Source of the DNA: Solirubrobacter soli DSM 22325
Lineage (GTDB): Bacteria > Actinomycetota > Thermoleophilia > Solirubrobacterales > Solirubrobacteraceae
Assembly (NCBI RefSeq): GCF_000423665.1
Contig: NZ_KE384072.1
Coordinates: forward strand, 186,001 to 250,000
Length of the DNA: 64,000 bases
Direction: 5' to 3'
Position numbers and translations under genes: made by a program. The notes under the pieces were generated by a model. The model did not search any database, was not told where the DNA came from, and worked only from the letters and a program-made list of their open reading frames with translations. This document shows, piece by piece, positions 45,991 to 53,218 of the stretch (position 1 is the stretch's first letter; each line of letters starts with the position of its first letter).

Positions 45991-47054
45991 GGCACGATCA
46001 GCGCCTTCACCACGGTCTGCCGCTCGACCGCCTCGAGCGCCTGCTGCGCCTCGGCGAGCGGGTACTCGTGGGTGATCAGTTCGGTCCACGGGAAGCGGTG
46101 GCGGGCCATCACCTTGATCGCGCGGTACACGTGGCCGACGTCACTCCCCCAGCAGCCGCGGATCTCGAGGTGCTTCTGGTTGAGGTCCAGGTGCGGGTTG
46201 AACGTGGCCTCGCCCACGTTCGTGTACTGCCCCACGACGACGTAGCGGCCGGCGTCACGGGTCATCCGCATCCCTTCCGGGACCGCGCTCGGTACGCCGG
46301 TGGCCTCGATCGTGACGTCGGCGCCGCGCCCGTGGGTGAGCTCGCGGACCCGCTCGACACGGTCCTCGTCGAGCGCGATCGTGACGTCGGCTCCGAGCGT
46401 GCGCGCCGCCTCGAGCCGGACCTCCGGGCCGCCGATCACGATCACCTGCCCGGCACCGCGCAGCTGCGCCAGCGCCGCGGCGCACAGCCCGACCGGTCCC
46501 GCGCCTTGGATGACGACGGAGTCACCGAACGCGATCTCGGCGAGGGTCACCGCGTGCAGCGCGGTCGGCATCCCGCAGCCGCCGGCCATGAACGCGCGCC
46601 AGTCCAGGGTCTCGGGCAGCGGCAGGATGTGCACGCCGGGCTTGAGGTGGATGTACTCCCCCCACCCGCCGAGCAGCCCGTCGTCGCTCGACAGCGTCAC
46701 GCCGTAGACCTTGCGGTGCGGACAGCGCGTGGTGGCCTGGGCGACCGTGCAATACCAGCAGCGACCGCAGGTGCCGAAGACGTCGAGGAACGTCACGATC
46801 TGGCCGGGGACGACCTCGCGGCCGTCGACGTCGGTCGCACCGTTCGCCTCGGCGACGCGGCCCACGCTCACATGGCCCGGGATGATCGGGTACGGCACGC
46901 CCGCGAGCTGGCCCTTCCACAAGTGCGCGTCGGTGCCGCAGACCTCGCTGGCCAGCGTCTCCAGCAGCACCGCGCCGGGCTCCAGGCGTGGCCGCTCGAA
47001 CTCGCGCAGCTCGAGCGGCGCCCCGGGCGCGGGCATGACGACCGCGCGCACCAC
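45987..47054 (-). CDS. Zinc-dependent alcohol/threonine-dehydrogenase-like MDR oxidoreductase
   Basis: A 355-residue medium-chain dehydrogenase. The catalytic zinc site is SEVCGTDAHLWKG with IIPGHVSVG; the structural zinc set is FGTCGRCWYCTVAQATTRCP. The cofactor loop is VVIQGAGPVGLCAAALAQLR. A GTG start at 47054 follows the upstream TAG directly, with ATG at 47036 as an alternative. The stop overlaps the FAD oxidoreductase start. It would oxidise a hydroxyl in the pxp operon's pathway; the substrate is unknown. Confidence 0.9.
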   Translation of the reverse strand: MVRAVVMPAPGAPLELREFERPRLEPGAVLLETLASEVCGTDAHLWKGQLAGVPYPIIPGHVSVGRVAEANGATDVDGREVVPGQIVTFLDVFGTCGRCWYCTVAQATTRCPHRKVYGVTLSSDDGLLGGWGEYIHLKPGVHILPLPETLDWRAFMAGGCGMPTALHAVTLAEIAFGDSVVIQGAGPVGLCAAALAQLRGAGQVIVIGGPEVRLEAARTLGADVTIALDEDRVERVRELTHGRGADVTIEATGVPSAVPEGMRMTRDAGRYVVVGQYTNVGEATFNPHLDLNQKHLEIRGCWGSDVGHVYRAIKVMARHRFPWTELITHEYPLAEAQQALEAVERQTVVKALIVP

Positions 47055-47852
47055 CTACTCGGCCGGGATGTCCGGGTACTGCGAGACCGGGAAGATGTCG
47101 ACCGGGGCCGAGCGCTGCTGGACGAGCACGCCGCCGTCGACGGTGACGCCGGAGCCGGTCATGTAGCGGGCGTCGTCGGAGGCGAGGAAGACGATCGGGC
47201 CGGCCATGTCGTCGGCCGTGCCGAGCCGCTGCAGCGGGACCACCTGACCGCGCTCGGCGGCGACCTCGTCGGAGATGTCATATGTGCGGATCAGCCCGGG
47301 GACGACGAAGTTGACGCGCACGTTGTACGGCGCGAGGTCGAGCGCCATCGCGCGGGTGACCGCCTCGATGCCGCCCTTGGCCGCGTCGTAGGCCGCCATC
47401 GCGCGGTGGGCGTGGGTCGCACCGCCGCTGGAGAGGTTGATGATCGCGCCCGTCCGCCGCTTGGCCATGCTGCGCACGACCGCGTTCGAGCACAGGTAGA
47501 CGCTCGTCAGGTTGGTCTGGATGATCCGGGTCCACCAGGCCGCGTCGCCCTCGAGGAAGTGGCGAGTGACCGCCTCGTAGGTCGCGAGCGCGGCGTTGTT
47601 GACGAGCACGTCGATCGGGCCGTGCGCGTCGACGGCTGCGGCGACGATGCGGTTCACGTCCTCCTCCTTGCTGACGTCACCGGGTGCGGCGATCGCGTTC
47701 GCGCCGATCGCCTGGACCGTCTCGTTCGCGCGGTCGGGATCGATGTCATTGACGGCGACCTTGGCGCCCTCGCTCGCGAAACGCTCGGCGACCGCGCGGC
47801 CGATGCCGTGGCCGGCGCCGGTCACGATCACGGACTTGCCTTCGAATCTCAT
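47055..47852 (-). CDS. Short-chain dehydrogenase/reductase
   Basis: A 265-residue classical SDR. The cofactor loop is VIVTGAGHGIGRAVAERFAS, then VNDIDPDRA; LVNNAAL, IINLSSGGATHAHRAMAAYD (catalytic Ser) and YDAAKGGIEA (Tyr, Lys) complete the active site. PVDGGVLVQQ-type ending TVDGGVL is typical. ATG at 47852 overlaps the pxpBC stop (ATGA), so it is translated with the upstream gene. The substrate is unknown. Confidence 0.92.
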   Translation of the reverse strand: MRFEGKSVIVTGAGHGIGRAVAERFASEGAKVAVNDIDPDRANETVQAIGANAIAAPGDVSKEEDVNRIVAAAVDAHGPIDVLVNNAALATYEAVTRHFLEGDAAWWTRIIQTNLTSVYLCSNAVVRSMAKRRTGAIINLSSGGATHAHRAMAAYDAAKGGIEAVTRAMALDLAPYNVRVNFVVPGLIRTYDISDEVAAERGQVVPLQRLGTADDMAGPIVFLASDDARYMTGSGVTVDGGVLVQQRSAPVDIFPVSQYPDIPAE

Positions 47853-49387
47853 GGTGCTCCTTCTTCGAGGTCTCGGAACCAGGGAACGGGGTGGTCGCCG
47901 ACGACGACGAAGCGGATCGTCTCCCCCGGCCGCAGCTGGCCCGCGAGCGGGAGGTCGTCGGGGTGGATGACGGCGGGCTTGTCGTAGCCGGCGCTGCGCT
48001 GGCGGTCGGCGAGCAGAAGGATCGGGGCGCCCCCGCTCGGGACCTGGACCGCGCCGGGCGGCGGGGACTCGCTCAGCAGCTCGCCACCGGGGACCTCGGG
48101 CCCTTCGAGGCGCACGCCCATGCGGTCGCCGGTCGAGACCGTGAACGGAGCGCTCGTCAGCGCTCGCTCCGCTTCCTCGGACCATTGCGGACCGCGGTGG
48201 AGGCGAATGACGAGGTGGTAGGGCGTCTGGAGGGCGCGCGCCTGCATCTCGATCGGGCTCGTGTCGGTGCGCGCGAGGCCGAGGACGTCGCCGGCGCGTA
48301 GCGCGCGGCCGATCAGCCCGTAGCGGTCGACGCTCGCCGAGCCCAGGAACGGCTCCGCCTCGATGCCACCCGCGAGCGCGAGGTAGCCGCGGACGCCGTT
48401 TCCGGTCGCCTTCAGCTGCAGCGACTGCCCTCGCGTGACGTGGGTGGTGCGTTGACCTTGCGGCTCGCCGTCGAGGTGGAGCGTGAAGCCGCGGCCGGCG
48501 GCGCCGACGACGAGGTCCGTGAGCGCCGTGAAGCGCGGGCCGTGGAGCGTGGACTCGATCAACGTCGTCCCGGGCGCGTTCCCGCACAGGGCGTTGGCCA
48601 GGCGGGCGGCCCTGGCATCGAGCGGGCCGGACTGCGCCATGCCGTGGTGGGCCTGGTTGAGGCGGCCGTGGTCGAGGACGAGGTCCAGCGCCCCCGCCTC
48701 CTCGACTCGGAGCGCGGGCGTGTGCGGCGTCTCGGGTAGCAGGATGCGGCGCTCGGGCGTCTTCGGCGGCTCGCCCTGCTCGGCCTCGAACCGGACCGTG
48801 TCGCCGAGCTCGAACAGGAACGGATCGTCGCGGTGCGGGTCGTAGACGTTCTCGAGCGCTGTCCCGATGACGTTCCACCCGCCCGGCATCAGCACCGGGT
48901 AGATCGTCGCCTGCTCGTTGGCGATCGCCACCGCGAGCGCGGGGACGTCGGTGCGCGGGGTCTTGCGCCGTGGGACGCGCAGACGCTCGTCGGTGCTCGC
49001 CATCATCGGCTGGCCGACGGTCGCGCGGGCGCAGACGCGGTACTCGCGGCTCGCGTGGAGCGCGGCGATCTGCTCCGGCGTCAGACCGGTCTGCTCGACG
49101 ACGTCGTCGGTGTCGATGCCGCCGTAGTTGACGGGAACGTCGATCTGCTTCGGCGCCTTCAGGTCATCGTGATCGGCGTTCAGCGCGGCGTCGATCCACT
49201 CCTGCGCCCGCTCGTTGGAGAGGGTCCGGTCCTCCCACTCGACATAGACCGAGCCGTAGCCGGGATAGATCTCGCGGACGCCGGCCGGGCGGGTGGCGTC
49301 GAGCGTCGCCGCGAGCGCGAGCACCTTGAGGTTCGCCCGCTCGTCGAACACCGTCGAGTAGCGCAGGTATTGACCGACGGGTGCCAT
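47849..49387 (-). CDS. 5-oxoprolinase subunit B and C fusion (allophanate hydrolase subunit 1/2-like)
   Basis: A 512-residue protein joining the two subunits in one chain. The first about 205 residues match PxpB/KipI (VREIYPGYGSVYVEWEDRTL, YGGIDTDDVVEQTGLTPEQI, VLMPGGWNVIGTAL). From about residue 225 on is PxpC/KipA (LRVEEAGALDLVLDHGRLNQ, HHGMAQSGPLDARAARLANA, LALAGGIEAEPFLGSASVDR, then VPSGGAPILLLADRQRSAGY). With PxpA it cleaves 5-oxoproline using ATP, or acts on a related lactam. It lies 9 nt after pxpA. Confidence 0.9.
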   Translation of the reverse strand: MAPVGQYLRYSTVFDERANLKVLALAATLDATRPAGVREIYPGYGSVYVEWEDRTLSNERAQEWIDAALNADHDDLKAPKQIDVPVNYGGIDTDDVVEQTGLTPEQIAALHASREYRVCARATVGQPMMASTDERLRVPRRKTPRTDVPALAVAIANEQATIYPVLMPGGWNVIGTALENVYDPHRDDPFLFELGDTVRFEAEQGEPPKTPERRILLPETPHTPALRVEEAGALDLVLDHGRLNQAHHGMAQSGPLDARAARLANALCGNAPGTTLIESTLHGPRFTALTDLVVGAAGRGFTLHLDGEPQGQRTTHVTRGQSLQLKATGNGVRGYLALAGGIEAEPFLGSASVDRYGLIGRALRAGDVLGLARTDTSPIEMQARALQTPYHLVIRLHRGPQWSEEAERALTSAPFTVSTGDRMGVRLEGPEVPGGELLSESPPPGAVQVPSGGAPILLLADRQRSAGYDKPAVIHPDDLPLAGQLRPGETIRFVVVGDHPVPWFRDLEEGAP

Positions 49388-49396
49388 CGAGAGCGC

Positions 49397-50161
49397 TCAG
49401 AACGCGGCGATGGCGATGCCGGCGCGCTCGAGCGCCGCGCGGATCGCCTTCGCGGTCGCGACGCTGCCCGGGTTGTCGCCGTGGATGCACAGCGTGCCTG
49501 GCGTGAGCTCGACGATCGTGCCGTCGAGCGCCTCGACCGTGCCCTCGGTGGCCATCCGGACCGCGCGCTGCGCGGCTCGTTCGGGATCGTGCACGATCGC
49601 GCCGTCGGTGCCCCGCTTGGCGAGTGAGCCGTCCGGGGCGTAGCCGCGATCGGGGAAGCCCTCGGCGACGACGGGCTGGCCGAGCCGTTGCGCGGCCTGG
49701 TGCAGGCGCGAGCCGGCGATGGCGATGATCGGCAGTTGCGGATCGAAGTCCCGCGTCGCCTGGACGAGCGCCTCGGCGTTGGCGTCGGATGCGTTCGCGA
49801 CGGCGGTGTTGAGCGCGCCGTGGGGCTTCATGTGGTGCAGCGTCGCCTCGGCCGCCTTGACGAAGCCGTAGAAGGCACCGATCTGGTAGAGCGTGTCGGC
49901 GTAGACCTCGTCGGGTGACATCGTCATCGCCCGCCGGCCGAAGCCCGCGAGATCCGGCAGCCCGGGGTGCGCGCCGACCGCCACGCCCGCGTCGAGCGCC
50001 AGCTGGAGGCTCTTGCGGATCGTGTTCGGGTCGCCCGCGTGGAAGCCGCACGCGAGGTTGGCGCTCGACACCTCGGCGAACAGAGCCGCGTCGTCGCTCA
50101 TCCGCCAGGCGCCGTACGACTCTCCGGCGTCGACGTTTAGATCGATGCGGTCGGCAGACAT
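49397..50161 (-). CDS. pxpA: 5-oxoprolinase subunit A (LamB/YcsF family)
   Basis: A 254-residue LamB/YcsF protein: IDLNVDAGESYGAWRMSDDA, VSSANLACGFHAGDPNTIRK, VAVGAHPGLPDLAGFGRRAM, LHHMKPHGALNTAVAN and LCIHGDNPGSVATAKAI. PxpA is the subunit of the prokaryotic 5-oxoprolinase that acts with PxpB and PxpC; here those are fused downstream. It is the first gene of the six-gene operon. A TGGTNNNACCA operator lies between it and the divergent GntR gene. Confidence 0.92.
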   Translation of the reverse strand: MSADRIDLNVDAGESYGAWRMSDDAALFAEVSSANLACGFHAGDPNTIRKSLQLALDAGVAVGAHPGLPDLAGFGRRAMTMSPDEVYADTLYQIGAFYGFVKAAEATLHHMKPHGALNTAVANASDANAEALVQATRDFDPQLPIIAIAGSRLHQAAQRLGQPVVAEGFPDRGYAPDGSLAKRGTDGAIVHDPERAAQRAVRMATEGTVEALDGTIVELTPGTLCIHGDNPGSVATAKAIRAALERAGIAIAAF

Positions 50162-50179
50162 CTGGCGGAAGGTACCATA

Positions 50180-50190
50180 TGGTCAAACCA
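50180..50190. promoter_or_regulatory. GntR/FadR-type operator TGGTCAAACCA (pxpA-gntR)
   Basis: TGGTCAAACCA fits TGGTNNNACCA, the FadR-subfamily operator form, and sits in the 51-nt gap between the divergent pxpA operon and the GntR gene. The adjacent ACCATATGGT (50174-50183) is also a perfect palindrome that shares its last bases. Repression of both directions by this GntR is likely. Confidence 0.65.
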
Positions 50191-50212
50191 AACACTGCTA
50201 CGCTTCGCGGCG

Positions 50213-50914
50213 GTGGCCCCCTCCTTCGAAAAGGTCCGGCGGGTGCGGACATTCGACGACGTGGTCGAGCAGCTCCGCGAGGCGATCCTCTCTGGTCGCA
50301 TCCGCCCCGGAGACCGGCTGCCGGGCGAGCGCCAGCTGTGCGAGGAGCTCGGTGTCGGCCGCCCCACCCTGCGCGAGGCGCTGCGGTCGCTCGAGGCGCT
50401 CGGCATGATCGAGGTCCGGCCCGGCAAGGGCGGCGGCTCGTACGCCGTCACGCCGTCGGAGTCGACCCTCGGTGACGCGTTGGCGTCGCTGGTCTCGCTC
50501 CGCGGCGCCTCGTTGGAGGACCTGTCCGAGTTCCGGGTCGACTTCGAGGGCGAGAACGCCGCCTGGGCCGCCCGCCGCGCCGACGCGAGCGACATCACGA
50601 CCCTCCAGGCCCTGGTCGCCGACGCCCGAGCCGCCGGGGGTGTCGAGCTGCTCGCCGAGGTCGACGTCCGCTGGCACGAGGCCCTCGCCCGCGCCACGAA
50701 GAACCGGCTGCGCATCGGCATCGCTTTGGGCATCCACGGCGCGGTCACCCGCCGGCACAACCAGATCGTCCGCCCCGCCGCGCTCGAGCAGGCGCTCACG
50801 ATCCCCGAGGATCTCGCCAAGATCACCGCCGCGGTCGCCGACGGCGATGCCGAGCTCGCGCGAATCCTGATGCGCGAGCACATCGACGCGTGGAACCGCC
50901 GCACGAATGGCTGA
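50213..50914 (+). CDS. GntR-family regulator (FadR/FCD subfamily) of the pxp gene cluster
   Basis: A 233-residue regulator from a GTG start. The HTH is VVEQLREAILSGRIRPGDRL with ELGVGRPTLREALRSLEAL; the FCD domain has FRVDFEGENAAWAARRADAS and DVRWHEALARATKNRLRIGI with metal-type Asp/His residues. It diverges from pxpA across a TGGTNNNACCA operator. It is followed by an NmrA gene whose start it overlaps by 8 nt. Confidence 0.92.
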   Translation: MAPSFEKVRRVRTFDDVVEQLREAILSGRIRPGDRLPGERQLCEELGVGRPTLREALRSLEALGMIEVRPGKGGGSYAVTPSESTLGDALASLVSLRGASLEDLSEFRVDFEGENAAWAARRADASDITTLQALVADARAAGGVELLAEVDVRWHEALARATKNRLRIGIALGIHGAVTRRHNQIVRPAALEQALTIPEDLAKITAAVADGDAELARILMREHIDAWNRRTNG

Positions 50915-51836
50915 TTATGGTCAGACCATTCTCCTGACAGGCGCTACGGGACAAGTCGGTGGCGTTGCGCTCCGCGCCCTCGCGGGGCGCCCTGTTCGCG
51001 TGCTGGCGCGAGCGCCCGACGCGCTCGTCGCGACGGGTCCGGTCGCTGAGTCCCGCCACGCGCAAGTTTCCGACCCCACCCGTCAAGCGGAGGTCGTCGT
51101 CGGGTCGTTCGACGACGCCGATTCGCTGCGGCGCGCCTTCGACGGCGTCGACGTCATGTTCCTCACCGGGCGGGACAACCCGGACCAGGTGGCGCAGCAC
51201 CTCCGCGTGCTCGAGGTCGCCGCCGCGGCCGGTGTCTCGCACGTCGTCAAGCTGTCCGCGATCGGGGCGCGGCCGGACTCGCCGGTGGCGCTGATGCGCT
51301 GGCACGCGGCGATCGAGTCCGCGCTGCGCGGGTCCGGGTTGGCGTGGACGTTCGTGCGCCCGCACCTGTACATGCAGAACCTGCTGCGATTCGCCGGCGA
51401 CGTCGCCTCGGCCGGCCGCCTCGCGGCACCGATGGGCGCCGCCGCGTTCCCCCTCGTCGACACGCGCGACGTCGGCGCCGCGGTCGCCGCCGTGCTCCGC
51501 TCGCCCGCCGCCCACGTGGGTGCGACATACGCGCTCACGGGCCCGTCGGCCGCCACGTACGCGTCGGTCGCCGCCGCGCTGGCGGAGCTCGTCGGCGCGC
51601 CGGTGCACTACGAGCCGCTCGCTCCCGCGGCGTTCCACGCCTCGCTGCTGGACGCGGGCATCCCGGCCTGGCGCGCCGACGATCTCGCCGCGATCGCCTC
51701 CGCCTACACCGCCGCCGACAACACGCCGACCGGTGACCTCGAACGCCTCCTCGGCCGCCCCGCCACGCCGCTCTCGCAGTTCCTCGCCGACCACGGCGAG
51801 ACGTACCGCGCGGGCGCGTCGCGCAGCCACCTCTGA
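50907..51836 (+). CDS. NmrA-like / atypical SDR NAD(P)-binding protein
   Basis: A 309-residue Rossmann protein beginning MADYGQTILLTGATGQVGGV with the GxxGxxG loop. FVRPHLYMQNLLRFAGDV and GATYALTGPSAATYASVAAA match the NmrA/QOR2-like group (quinone reductase or redox sensor). It overlaps the GntR stop by 8 nt. Its first codons contain a palindromic TGGTCAGACCA identical in form to the GntR operator, so it may be controlled within its own coding sequence. Confidence 0.85.
   Translation: MADYGQTILLTGATGQVGGVALRALAGRPVRVLARAPDALVATGPVAESRHAQVSDPTRQAEVVVGSFDDADSLRRAFDGVDVMFLTGRDNPDQVAQHLRVLEVAAAAGVSHVVKLSAIGARPDSPVALMRWHAAIESALRGSGLAWTFVRPHLYMQNLLRFAGDVASAGRLAAPMGAAAFPLVDTRDVGAAVAAVLRSPAAHVGATYALTGPSAATYASVAAALAELVGAPVHYEPLAPAAFHASLLDAGIPAWRADDLAAIASAYTAADNTPTGDLERLLGRPATPLSQFLADHGETYRAGASRSHL
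50918..50928. promoter_or_regulatory. GntR/FadR-type operator TGGTCAGACCA inside the NmrA start region
   Basis: TGGTCAGACCA at codons 4-7 of the NmrA gene, extending to ATGGTC-A-GACCAT (50917-50929), is a perfect 6-1-6 palindrome. It has the same TGGTNNNACCA form as the operator at 50180. It is a candidate operator, or a chance feature of the coding sequence. Confidence 0.5.
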
Positions 51837-52143
51837 CCCGGCGTCCGCGTCCCGACGCCGCGCTGCGTCCGCGTTCCGAGCCTCGCCTCCCCGCCGCCGC
51901 GCGCCGCGCCGCGTCACCGCGCGCCGGGCCTTGCCTCCCGCCGCTGCGTTGCGCCCGGCCTCCCCTCCCGCCGCCGCGCTGCGCCCGCCCGCGCCTCTGC
52001 GCGCCGCACGCCCCTAGCCGCCGCGCCGCGTCGCCGCGCCGTCTCCGCTCGCCGCGCCGCCAAACCCTGCGCCGCGCCTCTCCTGCCCGCTCGCCGCGTG
52101 CCATGTGAGGTCACTGAACGTCCCGTCAGGACGCTCAGTGACC
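51837..52143. other. Intergenic GC-rich region with a terminal hairpin
   Basis: The 307 nt between the convergent NmrA and decarboxylase genes are dominated by low-complexity GCC/CGC runs that give Arg/Pro/Ala shadow frames on both strands; no gene is supported. The last 40 nt hold a strong hairpin at 52106-52146. Confidence 0.6.
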
Positions 52144-52146
52144 TCA
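52106..52146. terminator. 41-nt two-step hairpin between convergent genes
   Basis: TGAGGTCACTGA (52106-52117) pairs perfectly with TCAGTGACCTCA (52135-52146). After one mismatch, CGTCC pairs with GGACG around CGTCA. The end overlaps the stop codon of the downstream convergent gene (stop at 52144-52146). There is no T-tract, but the placement between convergent genes suits a bidirectional terminator. Confidence 0.6.
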
Positions 52147-52704
52147 CCCGTCAGCGACGGCGGTTCCGGTGGCGGCCTGTTCGAAGCGCCAGCGGACCAC
52201 GGGCGGGTCGACGAACGGGGACGGGCCGGGCCATTCGCGCTCCTCGTAGCGGACCTCGAGGACCGCGGGGCGCGGGAGCGAGGCGACGGATGACGTGATC
52301 TCTTCCGCCGTGCGGGCGGTCGCGGTGGCGAGGCCGAGGGCGGCGGCGACCGCGCCGAACGCGTCCGGGACGCCGAGGGGCTGGCCGCCGGTGATCGTGT
52401 AGTGGCCGTCGATCAGCACGACCGTGAGGAGGTTCGGCGGCGCGAGGCCGGCGAGGCTCCAGAAGGAGCCGGCGCCCATCAGCGCCTCGCCGTCGCCGAG
52501 CAGGCAGACGACGTCGCGGTCGGGACGCTTCTCCGCGACCCCGAGCGCCGCGGCGAGGGCGGTGCCCATCGAGCCGCCCATGTAGAGGTGCGGGCCGTCG
52601 TCGCTCGCGGCGCGCAGCGCGGAGGTCGGAGTGCCGAGGGAGGACACGTAAAGCGCGTCCGGGCCCGCCGCGAGGACGGCGCGCACGATCGAGGTCGGGT
52701 TCAT
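52144..52704 (-). CDS. ThDP-dependent decarboxylase, C-terminal (ThDP-binding) subunit
   Basis: A 186-residue ThDP-binding subunit, like the beta chain of sulfopyruvate decarboxylase or the C-terminal half of phosphonopyruvate decarboxylase. LYMGGSMGTALAAALGVAEK and the GDGEALMGAGSFWSLAGL motif (GDG...N-type ThDP/Mg motif with LIDGHYTITGG) mark it. ATG at 52704 overlaps the alpha-subunit stop (ATGA). It converts a 2-oxoacid to an aldehyde together with the alpha subunit. Confidence 0.85.
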   Translation of the reverse strand: MNPTSIVRAVLAAGPDALYVSSLGTPTSALRAASDDGPHLYMGGSMGTALAAALGVAEKRPDRDVVCLLGDGEALMGAGSFWSLAGLAPPNLLTVVLIDGHYTITGGQPLGVPDAFGAVAAALGLATATARTAEEITSSVASLPRPAVLEVRYEEREWPGPSPFVDPPVVRWRFEQAATGTAVADG

Positions 52705-53195
52705 GCGATGTCCAGGATCGATTCGAGCACGATCGGGGCGAGGACCCGGGCGCCTTCGGCGGTGGCGACGGCACCGCGCGCGACCGTGCCGGCCTCGTCC
52801 GGGCGGGCCAGCGGGAACGGCTGCACGCCGAGCAGCTCGAGCACGCCCGCGGTCGTGCGGCCGAGCGGCATCTGCGAAGGGTTGCGCTCGCCGAGCGAGC
52901 CGCGCATCGAGAGGACCGCCGGGAATCCGAACCCGTACGGCACGACGAGCGACCCGAGCGCGTTCAGCGAGTTGCCGAGCCCGGAGCACTGCAGCAGCAC
53001 CAGCGGCATGCCGCCGGCGGCGCGGTAGCCGGCCGCGAACCCGAAGCACTCCTCCTCACGCGTGAGCGTCCGGAGGGGGATGCCGCGCGTGACGAGCCGC
53101 TCGCCGATCGGCGCGAGTCGCTTGTCGGGCACCCACGCGGCGACCTCGACCCCCGCGTCGACCAATGCGTCCGCCAGAACCTCTTGCCAGGCCAT
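52701..53195 (-). CDS. ThDP-dependent decarboxylase, N-terminal (PYR) subunit
   Basis: A 164-residue subunit with the pyrimidine-binding domain: WVPDKRLAPIGERLVTRGIP, LTREEECFGFAAGYRAAGGM (the activating Glu) and LLQCSGLGNSLNALGSLVVP, then VLSMRGSLGERNPSQMPLGR. It resembles sulfopyruvate/phosphonopyruvate decarboxylase alpha subunits. It is translated with the beta subunit (4-nt overlap). A GntR-type operator lies just upstream, between it and the divergent M20 gene. Confidence 0.85.
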   Translation of the reverse strand: MAWQEVLADALVDAGVEVAAWVPDKRLAPIGERLVTRGIPLRTLTREEECFGFAAGYRAAGGMPLVLLQCSGLGNSLNALGSLVVPYGFGFPAVLSMRGSLGERNPSQMPLGRTTAGVLELLGVQPFPLARPDEAGTVARGAVATAEGARVLAPIVLESILDIA

Positions 53196-53196
53196 T

Positions 53197-53207
53197 TGGT
53201 AATACCA
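53197..53207. promoter_or_regulatory. GntR/FadR-type operator TGGTAATACCA (decarboxylase-M20)
   Basis: TGGTAATACCA is the third TGGTNNNACCA site. It sits between the decarboxylase start (53195) and the M20 start (53219), so it could control both directions. It ties this pair to the GntR regulator at 50213. Confidence 0.65.
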
Positions 53208-53218
53208 TACACACGAAC

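Noticed and set aside
51837..52143. Several Arg/Pro/Ala-rich frames in the GC-rich gap
   Set aside because: Low-complexity composition on all frames, no start signals and no domain content.
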